From Rhodobacteraceae bacterium KLH11 (GTDB taxonomy: Bacteria > Pseudomonadota > Alphaproteobacteria > Rhodobacterales > Rhodobacteraceae), in contig DS999531.1 in assembly GCA_000158135.1 (NCBI GenBank), forward strand, positions 2,905,239 through 2,969,238: a DNA stretch of 64,000 nt. The letters are read 5' to 3'. The notes beneath the pieces are model-generated. The model saw only the letters and a list, made by a program, of their open reading frames with translations, was not told the DNA's origin and did no database searches. This document shows, one piece after another, positions 52,981 to 62,732 of the stretch. Position 1 is the first letter of the stretch. The number at the start of each line of letters is the position of its first letter. The translations under genes and the position numbers were made by a program.

Positions 52981-54297
52981 TCAAATGACCGAAGTGATCG
53001 CGCGATCCAGTTTATCGACCAGTTCCGTAAGCTGCTCTTCCTCGATGATAAAGGGCGGAGCCAGCAGGACATGATCACCATTGCGCCCATCCCGCGTGCC
53101 CGACATGGGATAGCAAATCAACCCTTCAGCCATAGCCGCCTTTTTGATGCTGGCCGCTACGCCACGGGATGGATCGAAAGGTGCCTTGGTCTCGCGATCC
53201 GAAACCAGTTCCAATGCCCGAAACAACCCCCGGCCGCGAATATCGCCGATGTTTGGGTGCTGACCAAATCGACTTTCCAGCAGGGTTTGCAGCTTGTCCC
53301 CCATCACACCCGCTCGGGCGGGCAGGTCACGCGACGTAAGCTCCCGGACCACTGCCAAAGCCGCCGCCGTGGCAACCGGGTGTCCGATATAGGTATGGCC
53401 GTGCTGGAAAAAACCCGACCCTTCGCAGATCGCATCATAAATCCGGCCCGAGCACAGCATCGCACCTATCGGCTGATACCCGGCCCCTAACCCTTTGGCG
53501 ATACACAGGATATCGGGCGCAATCCCATCGTGGTCACAGGCAAACAAATGACCCGTGCGCCCCATTCCGCACATCACCTCATCCAGGATCAGCAATACCC
53601 CATACTTGTCGCAAATCTCGCGGATGCGCGTGAAATACCCCTCAACCGCCGGAACGGCCCCAAGCGTGGCACCAACCACGGGTTCGACCATAAACGCCAT
53701 GACCGTGCCGGGGCCCAGACGCAGGATTTCAGCCTCCAACTCGTTCGCAACCCGCTGACCGTAATCAAAGCTGCTCTCCCCTTCGGTTTTTTCAGCATAC
53801 TCATAACAGGGCGCGATATGCGTCATCTCGATCAGCATCGGCGCAAACTGCGCGCGACGCCATTCGTTGCCACCCGCCGAAAGCGCCCCCAGCGTGTTGC
53901 CGTGGTAGCTCTGTCGGCGTGCGATGACATGGCGGCGCTCTGGCTGACCGGTCTCCAGATAATATTGCCGCGCCAGCTTGATCGCCGCCTCGGTCGCCTC
54001 GGACCCGCCCGAAACGAAATAGACACGATCCAGATCACCGGGTGCATATTCAATCAGCAAATCAGCCAGCGCCTCAGCCGGCTCCGAGGTCATGAATCCG
54101 GTATGGGCAAAAGCAATCTGCTCTACCTGCTCTTGCACCGCTTTGACCACAGCCGCATTGGAATGACCGAGGCACGAAACCGCCGCATCGCCGCAATCCA
54201 GATAGCGGCGTCCTGTCGAATCGATCAGATAACACCCCTCTCCACCTGCTGCGATCGGCAGTTCTGATTTTGTATGGCGTGGAAATACATGGCTCAT
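52981..54297 (-). CDS. Class III (PLP-dependent) aminotransferase
   Basis: PLP aminotransferase (438 aa) of the class III family. YFVSGGSEATEAAIKLARQYY near residue 93 holds the phosphate/ring-binding loop. LLILDEVMCGMGRTGHLFACDHDGIAPDILCIAKGLGAGYQPIGA carries the catalytic Lys near 280. It is similar in plan to omega-amino acid:pyruvate enzymes, but the substrate is not settled. Its start overlaps the BKACE gene by four bases (ATGA), so both are one unit. A beta-keto-amino acid made or used by the two enzymes is an attractive idea. Confidence 0.88.
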   Translation of the reverse strand: MSHVFPRHTKSELPIAAGGEGCYLIDSTGRRYLDCGDAAVSCLGHSNAAVVKAVQEQVEQIAFAHTGFMTSEPAEALADLLIEYAPGDLDRVYFVSGGSEATEAAIKLARQYYLETGQPERRHVIARRQSYHGNTLGALSAGGNEWRRAQFAPMLIEMTHIAPCYEYAEKTEGESSFDYGQRVANELEAEILRLGPGTVMAFMVEPVVGATLGAVPAVEGYFTRIREICDKYGVLLILDEVMCGMGRTGHLFACDHDGIAPDILCIAKGLGAGYQPIGAMLCSGRIYDAICEGSGFFQHGHTYIGHPVATAAALAVVRELTSRDLPARAGVMGDKLQTLLESRFGQHPNIGDIRGRGLFRALELVSDRETKAPFDPSRGVAASIKKAAMAEGLICYPMSGTRDGRNGDHVLLAPPFIIEEEQLTELVDKLDRAITSVI

Positions 54298-55076
54298 GTC
54301 GCTGTCCTTCTGAGAAGATCAATCAACGCCGCAACCGAGGCGGCGTTGTCGGCCCAAACCTGACCATCCGGGCCGGTCAGGCTGTTTTCAAAACCCACCC
54401 GCAGATCGCCGCCCATTTGCGCTGCGCGATGCAGGCACAGATGTTCCTGCGCACCAAACGCGCAGACCATCCAAGGGCCAGCACCTTCGGGAAACGCATC
54501 CATATCTTCCGGCACCGATTGCTGCGCGGTGGCGTAACGACCGAGAACCAGAAGGCGGTCACGCTGATCTGCCCTGACCACACCCGCCTCTTGCCAATGG
54601 GCCAGCAATTCCGCATCCGCCGCATCATACAGGATATGCTGAACCCGCGTTCCCTGATCTGCGCATAACGCATAAAGCCGTGGGGCAAGCTCGGGCGCAG
54701 ATGCAACCTCGCGCACAGAGACCGAGGCCCAATCCGGGCTCACCTGCTGCAAGCAGTCAAATTGCGCCTGCACATCAAACAAACCGGCCGACTCGGTGGT
54801 GATCTGAATATCCAACTGCGGCACCTTGCGACCCAGTTCGGCCATCGTTTCACGATACAGGCCTGCATCCAGCGTGTGCCGCCCCGCCTGATCCCGCACA
54901 TGCAGATGCACCCCATTCGCACCCGCCTGCTGGCACGCAATGGCGGTTTCAACGGTCTCATCAATCGTAATCGGCAAGGCCGGATGATCCCCATGCCCAC
55001 GCCGCGCACCGTTCGGAGCCACCAATATGTAGGGCAGCGCCCTGCCCCCGGCCCTCACTGTCTCTGGTTCCGTCAT
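54294..55076 (-). CDS. BKACE (DUF849) family beta-keto acid cleavage enzyme
   Basis: 260-aa member of the beta-keto acid cleavage enzyme family, which cuts a beta-keto acid with acetyl-CoA to give acetoacetate and a new CoA ester. The zinc site strand GANGVHLHVRDQAGRHTLDAGLYRETM near 60-85 and MGGDLRVGFENSL near 230 are the family features. Substrates differ between subgroups and are not predictable here. ATG 55076 is chosen because AGGTGATGCG precedes it, and 18 codons above are dropped. The aminotransferase follows in the same operon; RpiR-type regulator is divergent. Confidence 0.85.
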   Translation of the reverse strand: MTEPETVRAGGRALPYILVAPNGARRGHGDHPALPITIDETVETAIACQQAGANGVHLHVRDQAGRHTLDAGLYRETMAELGRKVPQLDIQITTESAGLFDVQAQFDCLQQVSPDWASVSVREVASAPELAPRLYALCADQGTRVQHILYDAADAELLAHWQEAGVVRADQRDRLLVLGRYATAQQSVPEDMDAFPEGAGPWMVCAFGAQEHLCLHRAAQMGGDLRVGFENSLTGPDGQVWADNAASVAALIDLLRRTAT

Positions 55077-55165
55077 CGCATCACCTGCTTCATATGTCCT
55101 TGCACCTATACTCTGCGCATATGTTTTCAATTTGCATTTTTCATAACATTTGTTTTTCTATACTC

Positions 55166-56065
55166 ATGCAACAATCCCAAATCCAACTGACCGAACGACT
55201 GCGACAGGATATCGACTCTCAGCCCGCGCAGATGCAGGTCGCCGCCAAGTATATTATTGATCACCCCGGTGACTTTGGCCTGGATCCGATCCGCGTGACG
55301 GCCTCCAAAATCGGTGTCAGCCCCAATGTGCTCGTGCGTCTGGCGCACCGTCTGGGTTTCGACGGGTTCGAGGCGTTCCGGAGACCCTTCCGACAGACCC
55401 TGGTCACCGACCGTGAAGATCGGTTGGGTCAGGATTGGCTCAGCCAGATGCAATCCGGCGATAGGTTCAGCGCTGCACAAGCCAGCTATGCGCAGAATGA
55501 ACTGAATGTCGTGAACCGTTCGCTACGTCTGGCGAACCCGGCCCTGATCAGGCAGGCAGTTGATCACATGACCACCGCAGATCGTTGCTTTATCACTGCA
55601 ACACGGGCCAGCTATGCATTGGCCTATTATTTTCACTATGCCGGTCGGATGGCACATCCCGGTTTTCAACTGATCCCTCGGCACATGGGCTCGGCCGTCG
55701 ACGATCTGCTGGAAGCAGACCCGAACGATTGCCTCTTTGCGATCACCGTCCATCCCTATTCAGCCGACACCATCCAATCCATGCGCTTCGCCCGTCAACG
55801 TGGCATGCGGATCGTACTTTTATCGGATAGCGCGGTCATCGCCCCCGGGGTCGAGCCGGATGTCACCTTACCAGTCAGCACCCGCGCCCGGCACCATTTC
55901 TCAAGCTTCTCAGGCGCGATGGCCGTGCTGGAATGCCTGTTGGGGCACCTCTTTGCTGCAGGCGGATCAACGGCACGAGCCCGCGTGGACCGCTACCAAC
56001 GCGCCCGGGAAGATAGCGGCGCATATTGGCGCCCGGCAAAACCGCCACGAGTACGGAAAACGTAG
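55166..56065 (+). CDS. RpiR/MurR-family transcription regulator
   Basis: 299 aa: N-terminal HTH of the RpiR type (TASKIGVSPNVLVRLAHRLGFDGFEAFRRPFRQTL) and a C-terminal SIS (sugar isomerase-like) domain near residues 130-260 (CFITATRASYALAYYFHYAG, GMRIVLLSDSAVIAPG). Members usually sense phosphosugars, but others respond to amino or keto acids. It is divergent from the BKACE-aminotransferase pair and is likely to control it. The 24 codons upstream of ATG 55166 are hydrophobic and Cys-rich, not RpiR-like; no clear ribosome site is seen. Confidence 0.87.
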   Translation: MQQSQIQLTERLRQDIDSQPAQMQVAAKYIIDHPGDFGLDPIRVTASKIGVSPNVLVRLAHRLGFDGFEAFRRPFRQTLVTDREDRLGQDWLSQMQSGDRFSAAQASYAQNELNVVNRSLRLANPALIRQAVDHMTTADRCFITATRASYALAYYFHYAGRMAHPGFQLIPRHMGSAVDDLLEADPNDCLFAITVHPYSADTIQSMRFARQRGMRIVLLSDSAVIAPGVEPDVTLPVSTRARHHFSSFSGAMAVLECLLGHLFAAGGSTARARVDRYQRAREDSGAYWRPAKPPRVRKT

Positions 56066-56067
56066 AA

Positions 56068-56096
56068 AAACCCCGGCTGTTCCACCGGGGCTCTCC
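56068..56096. terminator. GC-rich hairpin between the convergent rpiR-like and coxM-like genes
   Basis: CCCCGG (56071-56076) and CCGGGG (56085-56090) pair over eight bases; the following sequence is CTCTCCC, and on the other strand an A-run before the stem gives TTTTTC. It may end both genes. Confidence 0.6.
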
Positions 56097-56115
56097 CATC
56101 AACTCTGACCCTTGC

Positions 56116-56907
56116 TCACATGCAGGCTTCGACAGCACGCTTTGTCATAACGCTGACCAGATGCGCACGGTATTCCTTGCTGCCGTGCAGATCACCGATC
56201 ATGTTCATCGGATTGATACGCAGATCCATCAGCGCGTCCGGGCGGAACTCCTTACCCAGCGCCGCTTCAGCTTCGGACCAGCGGAACACACCGTCCTCGC
56301 TGGCACCGGTGATCGCCACGCGCACACCATCAGCAAACCGGGCCACATAGGCCCCAACCAGCGCAAAACGCGAAGCTGGCTGCAGGAATTTCTGATAGCT
56401 CGCCGCTTGCGGCACCGGGAACCGCACCGAGGTAATGATTTCACCCTCATCCAAAGTGGTGGTGAACATACCTTCAAAGAAATCATCCGCTGCGATCTGC
56501 CGTGCATTGGTCACAATCGTGCCCCCCGACCCCAGCACAGCCGCCGGATAACAGGCCGCCGGGTCATTGTTGGCAACAGACCCACCAATGGTCCCACGAT
56601 TGCGCACCGCCGGATCCCCAATTTGCCCTGCCAGAGCCGCCAGCGCCGGATACGCTCCGGCGGCCTCTCGGGCGACCACGGCATGGGATGTCGCACCACC
56701 CACCGAGACCGCCCCGTCATCTTCAACACAAACCCCCTGCATTTCGGGGATCCCGCCAAGAGACACCAGCGCTGACGGCGCCGCCAACCGCTGCTTCAGC
56801 GTCGGGATCAGGGTCTGCCCGCCCCCCAACGCCTGCGCATCCTCTCCACCGAGCGCGGCAACCGCATCCGCGATGGTCGAGGGTTTCTCAAACTCGAAAT
56901 TATACAT
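56116..56907 (-). CDS. FAD-binding subunit of a molybdenum hydroxylase (CoxM-like)
   Basis: Medium subunit of a xanthine-oxidase-family enzyme, holding FAD. 263 aa. MYNFEFEKPSTIADAVAALGGEDAQALGGGQTLIPTLKQRL is the FAD-binding opening, and GDPAVRNRGTIGGSVANNDPAACYPAAVLG is the second FAD segment. The last gene of the three-subunit operon, 95 bases after coxL, with an interspersed repeat between them. Electrons pass from the large subunit through two [2Fe-2S] clusters to this FAD. Confidence 0.92.
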   Translation of the reverse strand: MYNFEFEKPSTIADAVAALGGEDAQALGGGQTLIPTLKQRLAAPSALVSLGGIPEMQGVCVEDDGAVSVGGATSHAVVAREAAGAYPALAALAGQIGDPAVRNRGTIGGSVANNDPAACYPAAVLGSGGTIVTNARQIAADDFFEGMFTTTLDEGEIITSVRFPVPQAASYQKFLQPASRFALVGAYVARFADGVRVAITGASEDGVFRWSEAEAALGKEFRPDALMDLRINPMNMIGDLHGSKEYRAHLVSVMTKRAVEACM

Positions 56908-56941
56908 TTCGCTTTTCCTTTCCGAAGAACGCAGATCCGTT

Positions 56942-56990
56942 CTTCATCTGGCTATAAATATCCCGGGGGTCCGGGGGCTGGCCCCCGGTC
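56942..56990. repeat. Roseobacter-type interspersed repeat (copy B)
   Basis: CTTCATCTGGC-TAT-AAATATCCCGGGGG, then the perfect hairpin CCGGGGG/CCCCCGG (ctgg loop). It occupies nearly all of the gap between coxL and coxM. The same head begins copy A at 46581. Confidence 0.7.
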
Positions 56991-57002
56991 CGCCCTCTCC
57001 AG

Positions 57003-59363
57003 TCATCCGTTCATCGCCGCCCAGACGCGCGATGGGCTCACCGGCATGTCGATATGATCAATCGACTTGCCTCCCGAATTCAACGCATCCAACACAGCGT
57101 TAATCACCGCAGGCGGAGATCCGATCGCTCCGGCCTCACCACAACCTTTCACGCCCAGCGGGTTATGTGTACAAGGCGTCTGGCTGGAATGATCAACACT
57201 GTAGAACGGCACATCATCAGCACGGGGCATGGCGTAGTCCATATAAGACGCGCTCAGCAACTGGCCGTTTTCGTCATAGGCGCAGTTCTCCAGCAGCGCC
57301 TGACCGATCCCCTGACCAATACCACCATGCACCTGACCGTCCACGATCATCGGGTTAATGATATTGCCAAAGTCATCCGCCGCAGTGAAGGCCTCGATGC
57401 TGACCTGACCGGTCTCGGGGTCCACCTCAACCTCGCAGGCATAAGCGCCCGAGGGGAAGGTGAAGTTGGCCGGATCGTAGAACGCGGTTTCTTCCAGCCC
57501 CGGCTCGACCTCCAACGGGAAGTTGTGCGGCACATAAGCCGTCAGGGTCACATCGCCCCAGGCCACCGATTTGTCGGTGCCCGCCACGCTGAACTGACCG
57601 TCTTTCAGCTCGATATCAGCCTCCGAGGCTTCCAGAAGGTGAGCGGCAATCTTCTTGGCCTTGTCGATCACCTTCTCGGTCGCCTTCACCATGGCCGAAC
57701 CACAGACCGCCAGAGACCGAGACCCATAGGTCCCCATACCAAACGGAATCTTCGAGGTATCCCCATGCACGATCTCAACCATCGACTCGTCGATGCCGAT
57801 CATGTCAGCCACAACCTGCGGGAAGGCAGTCTCATGCCCCTGCCCGTGGCTGTGTGCACCCACCATAACGCTGATCGAACCGGTGGCATTCACCCGCACG
57901 GTCGCGGCATCATAAAGACCCGCGCGCGCGCCCAGCATGCCAACGATATTCGAGGGCGCAATCCCGCAGGCCTCAATATAGCAGTTGATGCCCAGACCCC
58001 GCAGCTTGCCATTGGCCTCGCTTTGCGCACGGCGGGCGGCGAAACCAGCCAAGTCAGCGGCAGCCTCCAGCTTGTCCATCGTTCCGTCATAGTTCCCGGT
58101 GTCATAGGTCAGCGCCACCGGCGTGTCATAAGGGAACTGAGTGATGAAGTTCTGGCGGCGCAGCGCAATCGGATCGACCCCCAACTCGCGCGCGGCTTTA
58201 TCGACGACACGCTCCAGCTGATAGGTCGCCTCGGGCCGACCCGCACCGCGATAGGCATCCACCGGCACCGTATTGGTGAACATCGCCTTCACATTCACCT
58301 GAATGACCGGCGTTTTGTAGTTGCCCGCCATCAGCGTGCCATGCAGCCAGGTTGGAACCGAACTGGAGAAGGTCGACAGATACGCACCCATATTGGCATA
58401 GGTATCGGTGCGCAGACCGATAAAATTGTTGTCGGCATCCAATGCCAGCTCAATCCGGCTGACATGGTCGCGGCCATGGGCATCGGATATAAAGGCCTCG
58501 GACCGGCTCGACGTCCATTTGACGGCGCGATTGCAGGCCTTGGCGGCGAAGGTACAGAACGCCTCTTCTGCATAATGAAAAATCTTGGTGCCAAAACCGC
58601 CACCCACATCCGGCGCCACCACACGCACTTTATGCTCCGGCAGGCCCAGAACAAAGGCACACATCAGCAGGCGGATCACATGTGGGTTCTGCGACGTGGT
58701 ATAGAGCGTGTACTCATCCGTGCCGCGGCTGTATTCGGCCACGGCCACGCGCGGTTCCATCGGGTTGGCGACCAGACGGTTGTTGACCAGATCCAGCGTG
58801 GTCACATGCGCCGCATTGGCAAAGACCTCGTTGACCTTGTCATTATCTGCTTCACCCAAATGCCAGTCATAGCAGATGTTGTTCTTGAGATCGTCATGAA
58901 CAAGCGTCGCGCCCTCTTGCGCCGCGGCTTTCATGTCAAGCACCGCGGGCAGCTCCTCGATATCGAGCTCAATCGCCTCGGCGGCATCGCGGGCTTGCTC
59001 AAGGCTGTCGGCCACAACGGCGGCGATCGGATCACCCACGTGACGCACCTTGCCCTGCGCCAGAATCGGGTGCGGCGGCTCCTGCATCGGGGCGCCGTGC
59101 CGGTCAGTGACTTCCCAGCCACAAGGCATGCCGCCCACGCCTTCGAAATCCTTGCCGGTGAACACCTTGACCACCCCCGGCATGGTTTCGGCTGCCGAGG
59201 TATCTATGGATTTGATCCGGCCATGCGCGATGTCGGACCGCAGAAAATGTACATAGGCCTGGCCATGTACGTTGATGTCGTCGGTATAATTACCCGCTCC
59301 GGTCAGAAAGCGTACGTCCTCGCGCCGCTTGGAACTGGCTCCGATGCCACTGTCTTTGGGCAT
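57003..59363 (-). CDS. Molybdopterin-binding large subunit, form II CO-dehydrogenase-like (CoxL)
   Basis: Large catalytic subunit (786 aa) of a molybdenum hydroxylase. The active-site loop is [12 protein letters not shown] near residue 370: AYRGAGR is form II, not the AYxCSFR of true CO dehydrogenase, so the natural substrate is unknown and CO oxidation is doubtful. Other family features: [42 protein letters not shown] for the Mo cofactor, [19 protein letters not shown], and [21 protein letters not shown] with the catalytic Glu near 742. Upstream 51 bases hold a 23-bp palindrome. Confidence 0.92.
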   Translation of the reverse strand: MPKDSGIGASSKRREDVRFLTGAGNYTDDINVHGQAYVHFLRSDIAHGRIKSIDTSAAETMPGVVKVFTGKDFEGVGGMPCGWEVTDRHGAPMQEPPHPILAQGKVRHVGDPIAAVVADSLEQARDAAEAIELDIEELPAVLDMKAAAQEGATLVHDDLKNNICYDWHLGEADNDKVNEVFANAAHVTTLDLVNNRLVANPMEPRVAVAEYSRGTDEYTLYTTSQNPHVIRLLMCAFVLGLPEHKVRVVAPDVGGGFGTKIFHYAEEAFCTFAAKACNRAVKWTSSRSEAFISDAHGRDHVSRIELALDADNNFIGLRTDTYANMGAYLSTFSSSVPTWLHGTLMAGNYKTPVIQVNVKAMFTNTVPVDAYRGAGRPEATYQLERVVDKAARELGVDPIALRRQNFITQFPYDTPVALTYDTGNYDGTMDKLEAAADLAGFAARRAQSEANGKLRGLGINCYIEACGIAPSNIVGMLGARAGLYDAATVRVNATGSISVMVGAHSHGQGHETAFPQVVADMIGIDESMVEIVHGDTSKIPFGMGTYGSRSLAVCGSAMVKATEKVIDKAKKIAAHLLEASEADIELKDGQFSVAGTDKSVAWGDVTLTAYVPHNFPLEVEPGLEETAFYDPANFTFPSGAYACEVEVDPETGQVSIEAFTAADDFGNIINPMIVDGQVHGGIGQGIGQALLENCAYDENGQLLSASYMDYAMPRADDVPFYSVDHSSQTPCTHNPLGVKGCGEAGAIGSPPAVINAVLDALNSGGKSIDHIDMPVSPSRVWAAMNG

Positions 59364-59384
59364 TGCTTGTTCTCCTCCCTGGAA

Positions 59385-59407
59385 AAGAATTTTCGTCGAA
59401 AATTCTT
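59385..59407. repeat. Palindromic repeat between the CoxS- and CoxL-like genes (copy 2)
   Basis: AAGAATTTTCG, one T, CGAAAATTCTT: a perfect 23-bp palindrome whose inner 21 bp equal the element at 22434-22454. It fills much of the 51-base gap inside the operon and would form a stable RNA hairpin. Confidence 0.8.
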
Positions 59408-59414
59408 GCGCGCC

Positions 59415-59900
59415 TTACTCGGCGGCGATGTTTGAGACGTCCTGACCAGATGCGGCCATGATTGCTTTCACGATATTGTGATATCCGGTACACCGGCACA
59501 GGTTGCCTTCCAGATATTTCCGAACCTCACCTTCTGTCGGGCGTGGATTTTCTTTCAGCAGCGCAGCCGCGCTCATCACCATGCCCGGCGTGCAGAAACC
59601 GCACTGCAATCCATGATGATCCTGAAAAGCCTGCTGGATCACGTTCAGGGTGCCGTCTTCGGCTGCCTGACCTTCAATCGTGCCCACATCGGCACCATCT
59701 GCTTCCAGTGCCAGCATATTGCAGGACTTTACCGCTTCGCCATTCACATGAACCACACACGCGCCGCATTGGGCCGTGTCACACCCGACATGCGTGCCGG
59801 TCAGCGACAGGTGTTCACGCAAAAAGCTGGACAGCAAGGTCCGGCCTTCCACGTCACCGCTAACGGCTTGACCATTCACGGTCATTGAGACCTGTGTCAT
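59415..59900 (-). CDS. [2Fe-2S] subunit of a molybdenum hydroxylase (CoxS-like)
   Basis: 161-aa small subunit with two [2Fe-2S] clusters. The plant-type cluster is [29 protein letters not shown] near residue 38-65; the second is [19 protein letters not shown] and [18 protein letters not shown] near 98-140. All eight ligand cysteines are present. First gene of the three-subunit operon (S, L, M order on the minus strand). The promoter probably lies in the 155-base gap upstream of it. Confidence 0.95.
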   Translation of the reverse strand: MTQVSMTVNGQAVSGDVEGRTLLSSFLREHLSLTGTHVGCDTAQCGACVVHVNGEAVKSCNMLALEADGADVGTIEGQAAEDGTLNVIQQAFQDHHGLQCGFCTPGMVMSAAALLKENPRPTEGEVRKYLEGNLCRCTGYHNIVKAIMAASGQDVSNIAAE

Positions 59901-60055
59901 GAGTTCCTCCCAAGTAAGTGTTTTGCTGTTGAGCCCGAGTTAAGCACGGGAAATTTTGTTTGAGAACCAAAATATTTACTCGATTTTTCCGTGCCTTCTG
60001 CCCTCAGCCCCATAAGGATGATGCGTTTGGTTAAAAAGACAAAAGTGCCGTAGCG

Positions 60056-61057
60056 TCACTTGCCCCCGGCTGCCCGGGGTTGTGGCCGTGTGGGGATCTC
60101 TTTCAGCAAGCCGCCAACCCCCATCGCTGCGATGTCTGCCCCCGTCGTTTCAATGCCACAAGCCACGCGAGACAATACCCAATCTGCCCCGTTCAACGCA
60201 GGCGAGCGTGCGCAGCCCGGCAATCCGATGACAGGACGGTCCTTCAAGGCCCCGAGAAACAACAGATTTCCCGGATCAACCGGCATCCCGAACCGGTCAA
60301 CAACGCCACCTGCCGCACGGATCGACGCAGGGGCCACATCATTTTCATCAGAAGTGGCCGAACCGGTCAGAATCATCACAAGCTCGCCCCGAAGGGCCTG
60401 CACCGCTGCGGCAAGCGCATCCATCCGGTGCGGCACAAGCTGCACGTCAAACAGTTCCATACCCAACGCCTCAACCCGGCCACGAATGGCGGCGATCCCT
60501 TTCTCGTTCGGTGGACCCCCGGCAATGTCTGTCACCACAAGCCCTGCGGTGCGGTATTGTGGCCGCACCAAACGAACCGCGCCCTGCGCCTGCTGCATCG
60601 CGGTCTGCACGTCAGATCGCGGCACCGCGTATGAGATCACCTTGATCGTCGCCACCATACCGCCTGCACCCATCTGCTGAAATTGCGGAACGGTCGCCAC
60701 GGTGATCATCGGATTGATGCGGTTGAAACGTTGCAGGGCCTCCGGATCCAGCACCGCCACGCCGGGCCCGTCTGCCAGCAGATTGACCCGCCCGGTAAAC
60801 GCCTCGGTCACCCGCAGATTGGCTTGGGCAGGGTCCGGGGCCAGCGCTGTCGCCAGCATCGTGGCGGCCTCATCCTCGTGGCAGTCGCCGGGCTCCAGCC
60901 GGGCGACGGTGACCTCGGTCAGACCCGCCTGTCGCAGTTGCGCAACGTGATCAGGGGTCAGCGTGATGCCTTTGCGCAGCTTGCGATCCCCCGCCTTGAC
61001 CGAGTGGGCAAGGATGGCGCCTGCGGCCTCTGGCAGAGCGACCGGGCCGAATTTCAC
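60056..61057 (-). CDS. Molybdopterin-binding (MoeA-like) maturation protein
   Basis: 333 aa with a MoeA/MogA-type molybdopterin-binding domain in the C-terminal half: GLVVTDIAGGPPNEKGIAAIRGRVEALGMELFDVQLVPHRMDALAAAVQAL, then LVMILTGSATSDENDVAPASIRAAGGVVDRFGMPVDPGNLLFLG with the T-G-x-x-S segment typical of cofactor binding. It probably delivers or modifies the molybdenum cofactor for the neighbouring hydroxylase. Start is GTG 61057, overlapping the XdhC stop by four bases (GTGA). Confidence 0.85.
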   Translation of the reverse strand: MKFGPVALPEAAGAILAHSVKAGDRKLRKGITLTPDHVAQLRQAGLTEVTVARLEPGDCHEDEAATMLATALAPDPAQANLRVTEAFTGRVNLLADGPGVAVLDPEALQRFNRINPMITVATVPQFQQMGAGGMVATIKVISYAVPRSDVQTAMQQAQGAVRLVRPQYRTAGLVVTDIAGGPPNEKGIAAIRGRVEALGMELFDVQLVPHRMDALAAAVQALRGELVMILTGSATSDENDVAPASIRAAGGVVDRFGMPVDPGNLLFLGALKDRPVIGLPGCARSPALNGADWVLSRVACGIETTGADIAAMGVGGLLKEIPTRPQPRAAGGK

Positions 61058-62022
61058 GCCTTGCCCCGCAGAACAGCCGTCATCTGGGCCAGTATGGCAA
61101 CCGCGATCTCGGACGGGCCAGCAGCGCCAATATCAAGCCCGACCGGGCCATGAATCCGCCCGATCTGGGCGTCAGAGAAACCTGCCTGTTTCATCCGCTC
61201 AACACGTTTGGCATGGGTGCGTGTCGATCCAAGCGCACCGATATAAAACACTCCGGCTGTCAATGCGGCCTGAAGGGCGGGATCGTCAAGCTTGGGGTCA
61301 TGGGTCAGCAGGACCAGCGCCGTGCGGGTATCCAGCCCAAGCTTGGCCACGGCCTCATCCGGCCAGTCGGTCAGGATGGTTTCGCCGGGGAAACGGGCGT
61401 CCGAGGCAAACGCCTCGCGCGGGTCGACAATGGCGGGATCATAGCCTGCGATCCGCGCCATTGGAACCAGCGCCTGTGCGATATGGACCGCGCCAACCAC
61501 AATCAGCCGAAGCGGCGGGTTGTGGACGGCGATAAAGGTCTGACCGTCTTCTTCAAAGCCGGACCTGTCCATCCGCAGCCGTGCTGTATGGGCGTTGCGA
61601 CGCAAGGCCCGGTGGCCGGTTTCGACATTCACCTCATAGGCCAAAGGCTCGCGCCGTGCACGCGCCGCGACCAGTTCGGCCAGCATCGGCTCTGGCAACA
61701 CCTTGCCCACCGGTTCAACCAGAATCCGGATCGTGCCACCGCAAGCCAACCCGACCGCAAAGGCATCATCATCACTGACCCCGAATTCCAGCAGCCGTGC
61801 CTCACCCTCTTCAATGGCTTCCAGCGCCTCGACGATCACAGCACCTTCCACGCAGCCACCTGATACCGAGCCCTCGATCCGACCATCACCTGCGATGACC
61901 AGCTGTGCACCCACGCGACGCGGGGCGCTGCCCCAGGTTTCCACCACGGTGGCAAGGGCCGCCCCCTTGCCCGCGCGATACCAGCTCAAAGCGGTTTCCG
62001 GGCTGTTGTCGAATCGTTCCAT
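61054..62022 (-). CDS. XdhC/CoxI family maturation protein
   Basis: 322 aa of the XdhC-CoxI type, thought to bind and sulfurate the molybdenum cofactor before insertion. The N-terminal XdhC part (GAALATVVETWGSAPRRVGAQLVIAGDGRIEGSVSGGCVEGAVIVEAL, with its conserved Gly-Gly-Cys) is present near residues 20-65, and the C-terminal Rossmann part follows (LRLIVVGAVHIAQALVPMARIAGYDPAIVDPREAFA). Overlaps the MoeA-like gene. GGAGG before ATG 62022. The flanking intergenic 206 bases to the secreted protein are a divergent promoter region. Confidence 0.9.
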   Translation of the reverse strand: MERFDNSPETALSWYRAGKGAALATVVETWGSAPRRVGAQLVIAGDGRIEGSVSGGCVEGAVIVEALEAIEEGEARLLEFGVSDDDAFAVGLACGGTIRILVEPVGKVLPEPMLAELVAARARREPLAYEVNVETGHRALRRNAHTARLRMDRSGFEEDGQTFIAVHNPPLRLIVVGAVHIAQALVPMARIAGYDPAIVDPREAFASDARFPGETILTDWPDEAVAKLGLDTRTALVLLTHDPKLDDPALQAALTAGVFYIGALGSTRTHAKRVERMKQAGFSDAQIGRIHGPVGLDIGAAGPSEIAVAILAQMTAVLRGKA

Positions 62023-62228
62023 AAGGGCCTCCGGCAGTGCTTCGGCACAACATAGTGAGCTTTACGTCGATGAAAAGCGCCCGAACGGTGTGTTTTCGGG
62101 CAGCGACGAGCTGGATTGCCACTCATATTCACAAAGTATTGATTGTTGTCGCTGCACCTTCTAGCCTGCCTGTGCATCCTGAAAACACAAGGATGCATCC
62201 CTGCATATTTCAAAGCGGAGACAAAGAG

Positions 62229-62729
62229 TTGAAACGCATTCTTACACTGGGCGCGGCGCTTGGCCTGATGACAGCAAGCGCCGGTTGGGCTGATACATTT
62301 CTGAAATATGGCGAGGTCGAGGGCTGGAAGGTCTTTATTGATCAGGACAAGAAATCCTGCCTGATCGAAGCCGTCGACGATGCTGAAAACGTGGTGCAGA
62401 TGGGGCTGACCGAGGATCGTGGCGTGGGCTATGTGGGTGTCTTCACCAAAGCCAAGACCGATATCAAAAGCGGTGAGAAAGAGGCCGTGGCCATCCTGTT
62501 GGGCGACAATCTGTATGTCGGTGAAGCCACCGGGATGAAGGGCAATATCACCAAAGGATACTCCGGCGGCTATGTGCTGTCAGACGATCCGCAATTTGCC
62601 GATGACATCGCCAGGAAAGAAGTGATGCTTGTGTTCCCGGAAAAGGAATTTGCCTTCACGGTTGATCTGACAGGCACTTACAAGGCCATGGAAATGGCCC
62701 GCAAGTGCAACGCAGAACAACTGTCGTAG
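62229..62729 (+). CDS. Small secreted protein, IalB-like in outline
   Basis: Exported protein of 166 aa. Signal peptide MKRILTLGAALGLMTASAGWA, mature part WKVFIDQDKKSCLIEAVDD with a Cys, beta strands such as GEKEAVAILLGDNLYVG, and a last Cys in ARKCNAEQLS. The plan (C-terminal Cys, W-x-V at the start, beta-rich) resembles invasion-associated locus B-like proteins, but I am unsure. I use TTG 62229 as start since GCGGAGA stands six bases before and it begins the signal peptide; ATG 62193 is a worse alternative. It is convergent with CoxE-like, three bases apart. Confidence 0.6.
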   Translation: MKRILTLGAALGLMTASAGWADTFLKYGEVEGWKVFIDQDKKSCLIEAVDDAENVVQMGLTEDRGVGYVGVFTKAKTDIKSGEKEAVAILLGDNLYVGEATGMKGNITKGYSGGYVLSDDPQFADDIARKEVMLVFPEKEFAFTVDLTGTYKAMEMARKCNAEQLS

Positions 62730-62732
62730 ATG

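Noticed and set aside
55094..55165. N-terminal extension of the RpiR-type regulator.
   Set aside because: Cys- and Phe-rich leader unlike any RpiR protein; ATG 55166 gives the family start.
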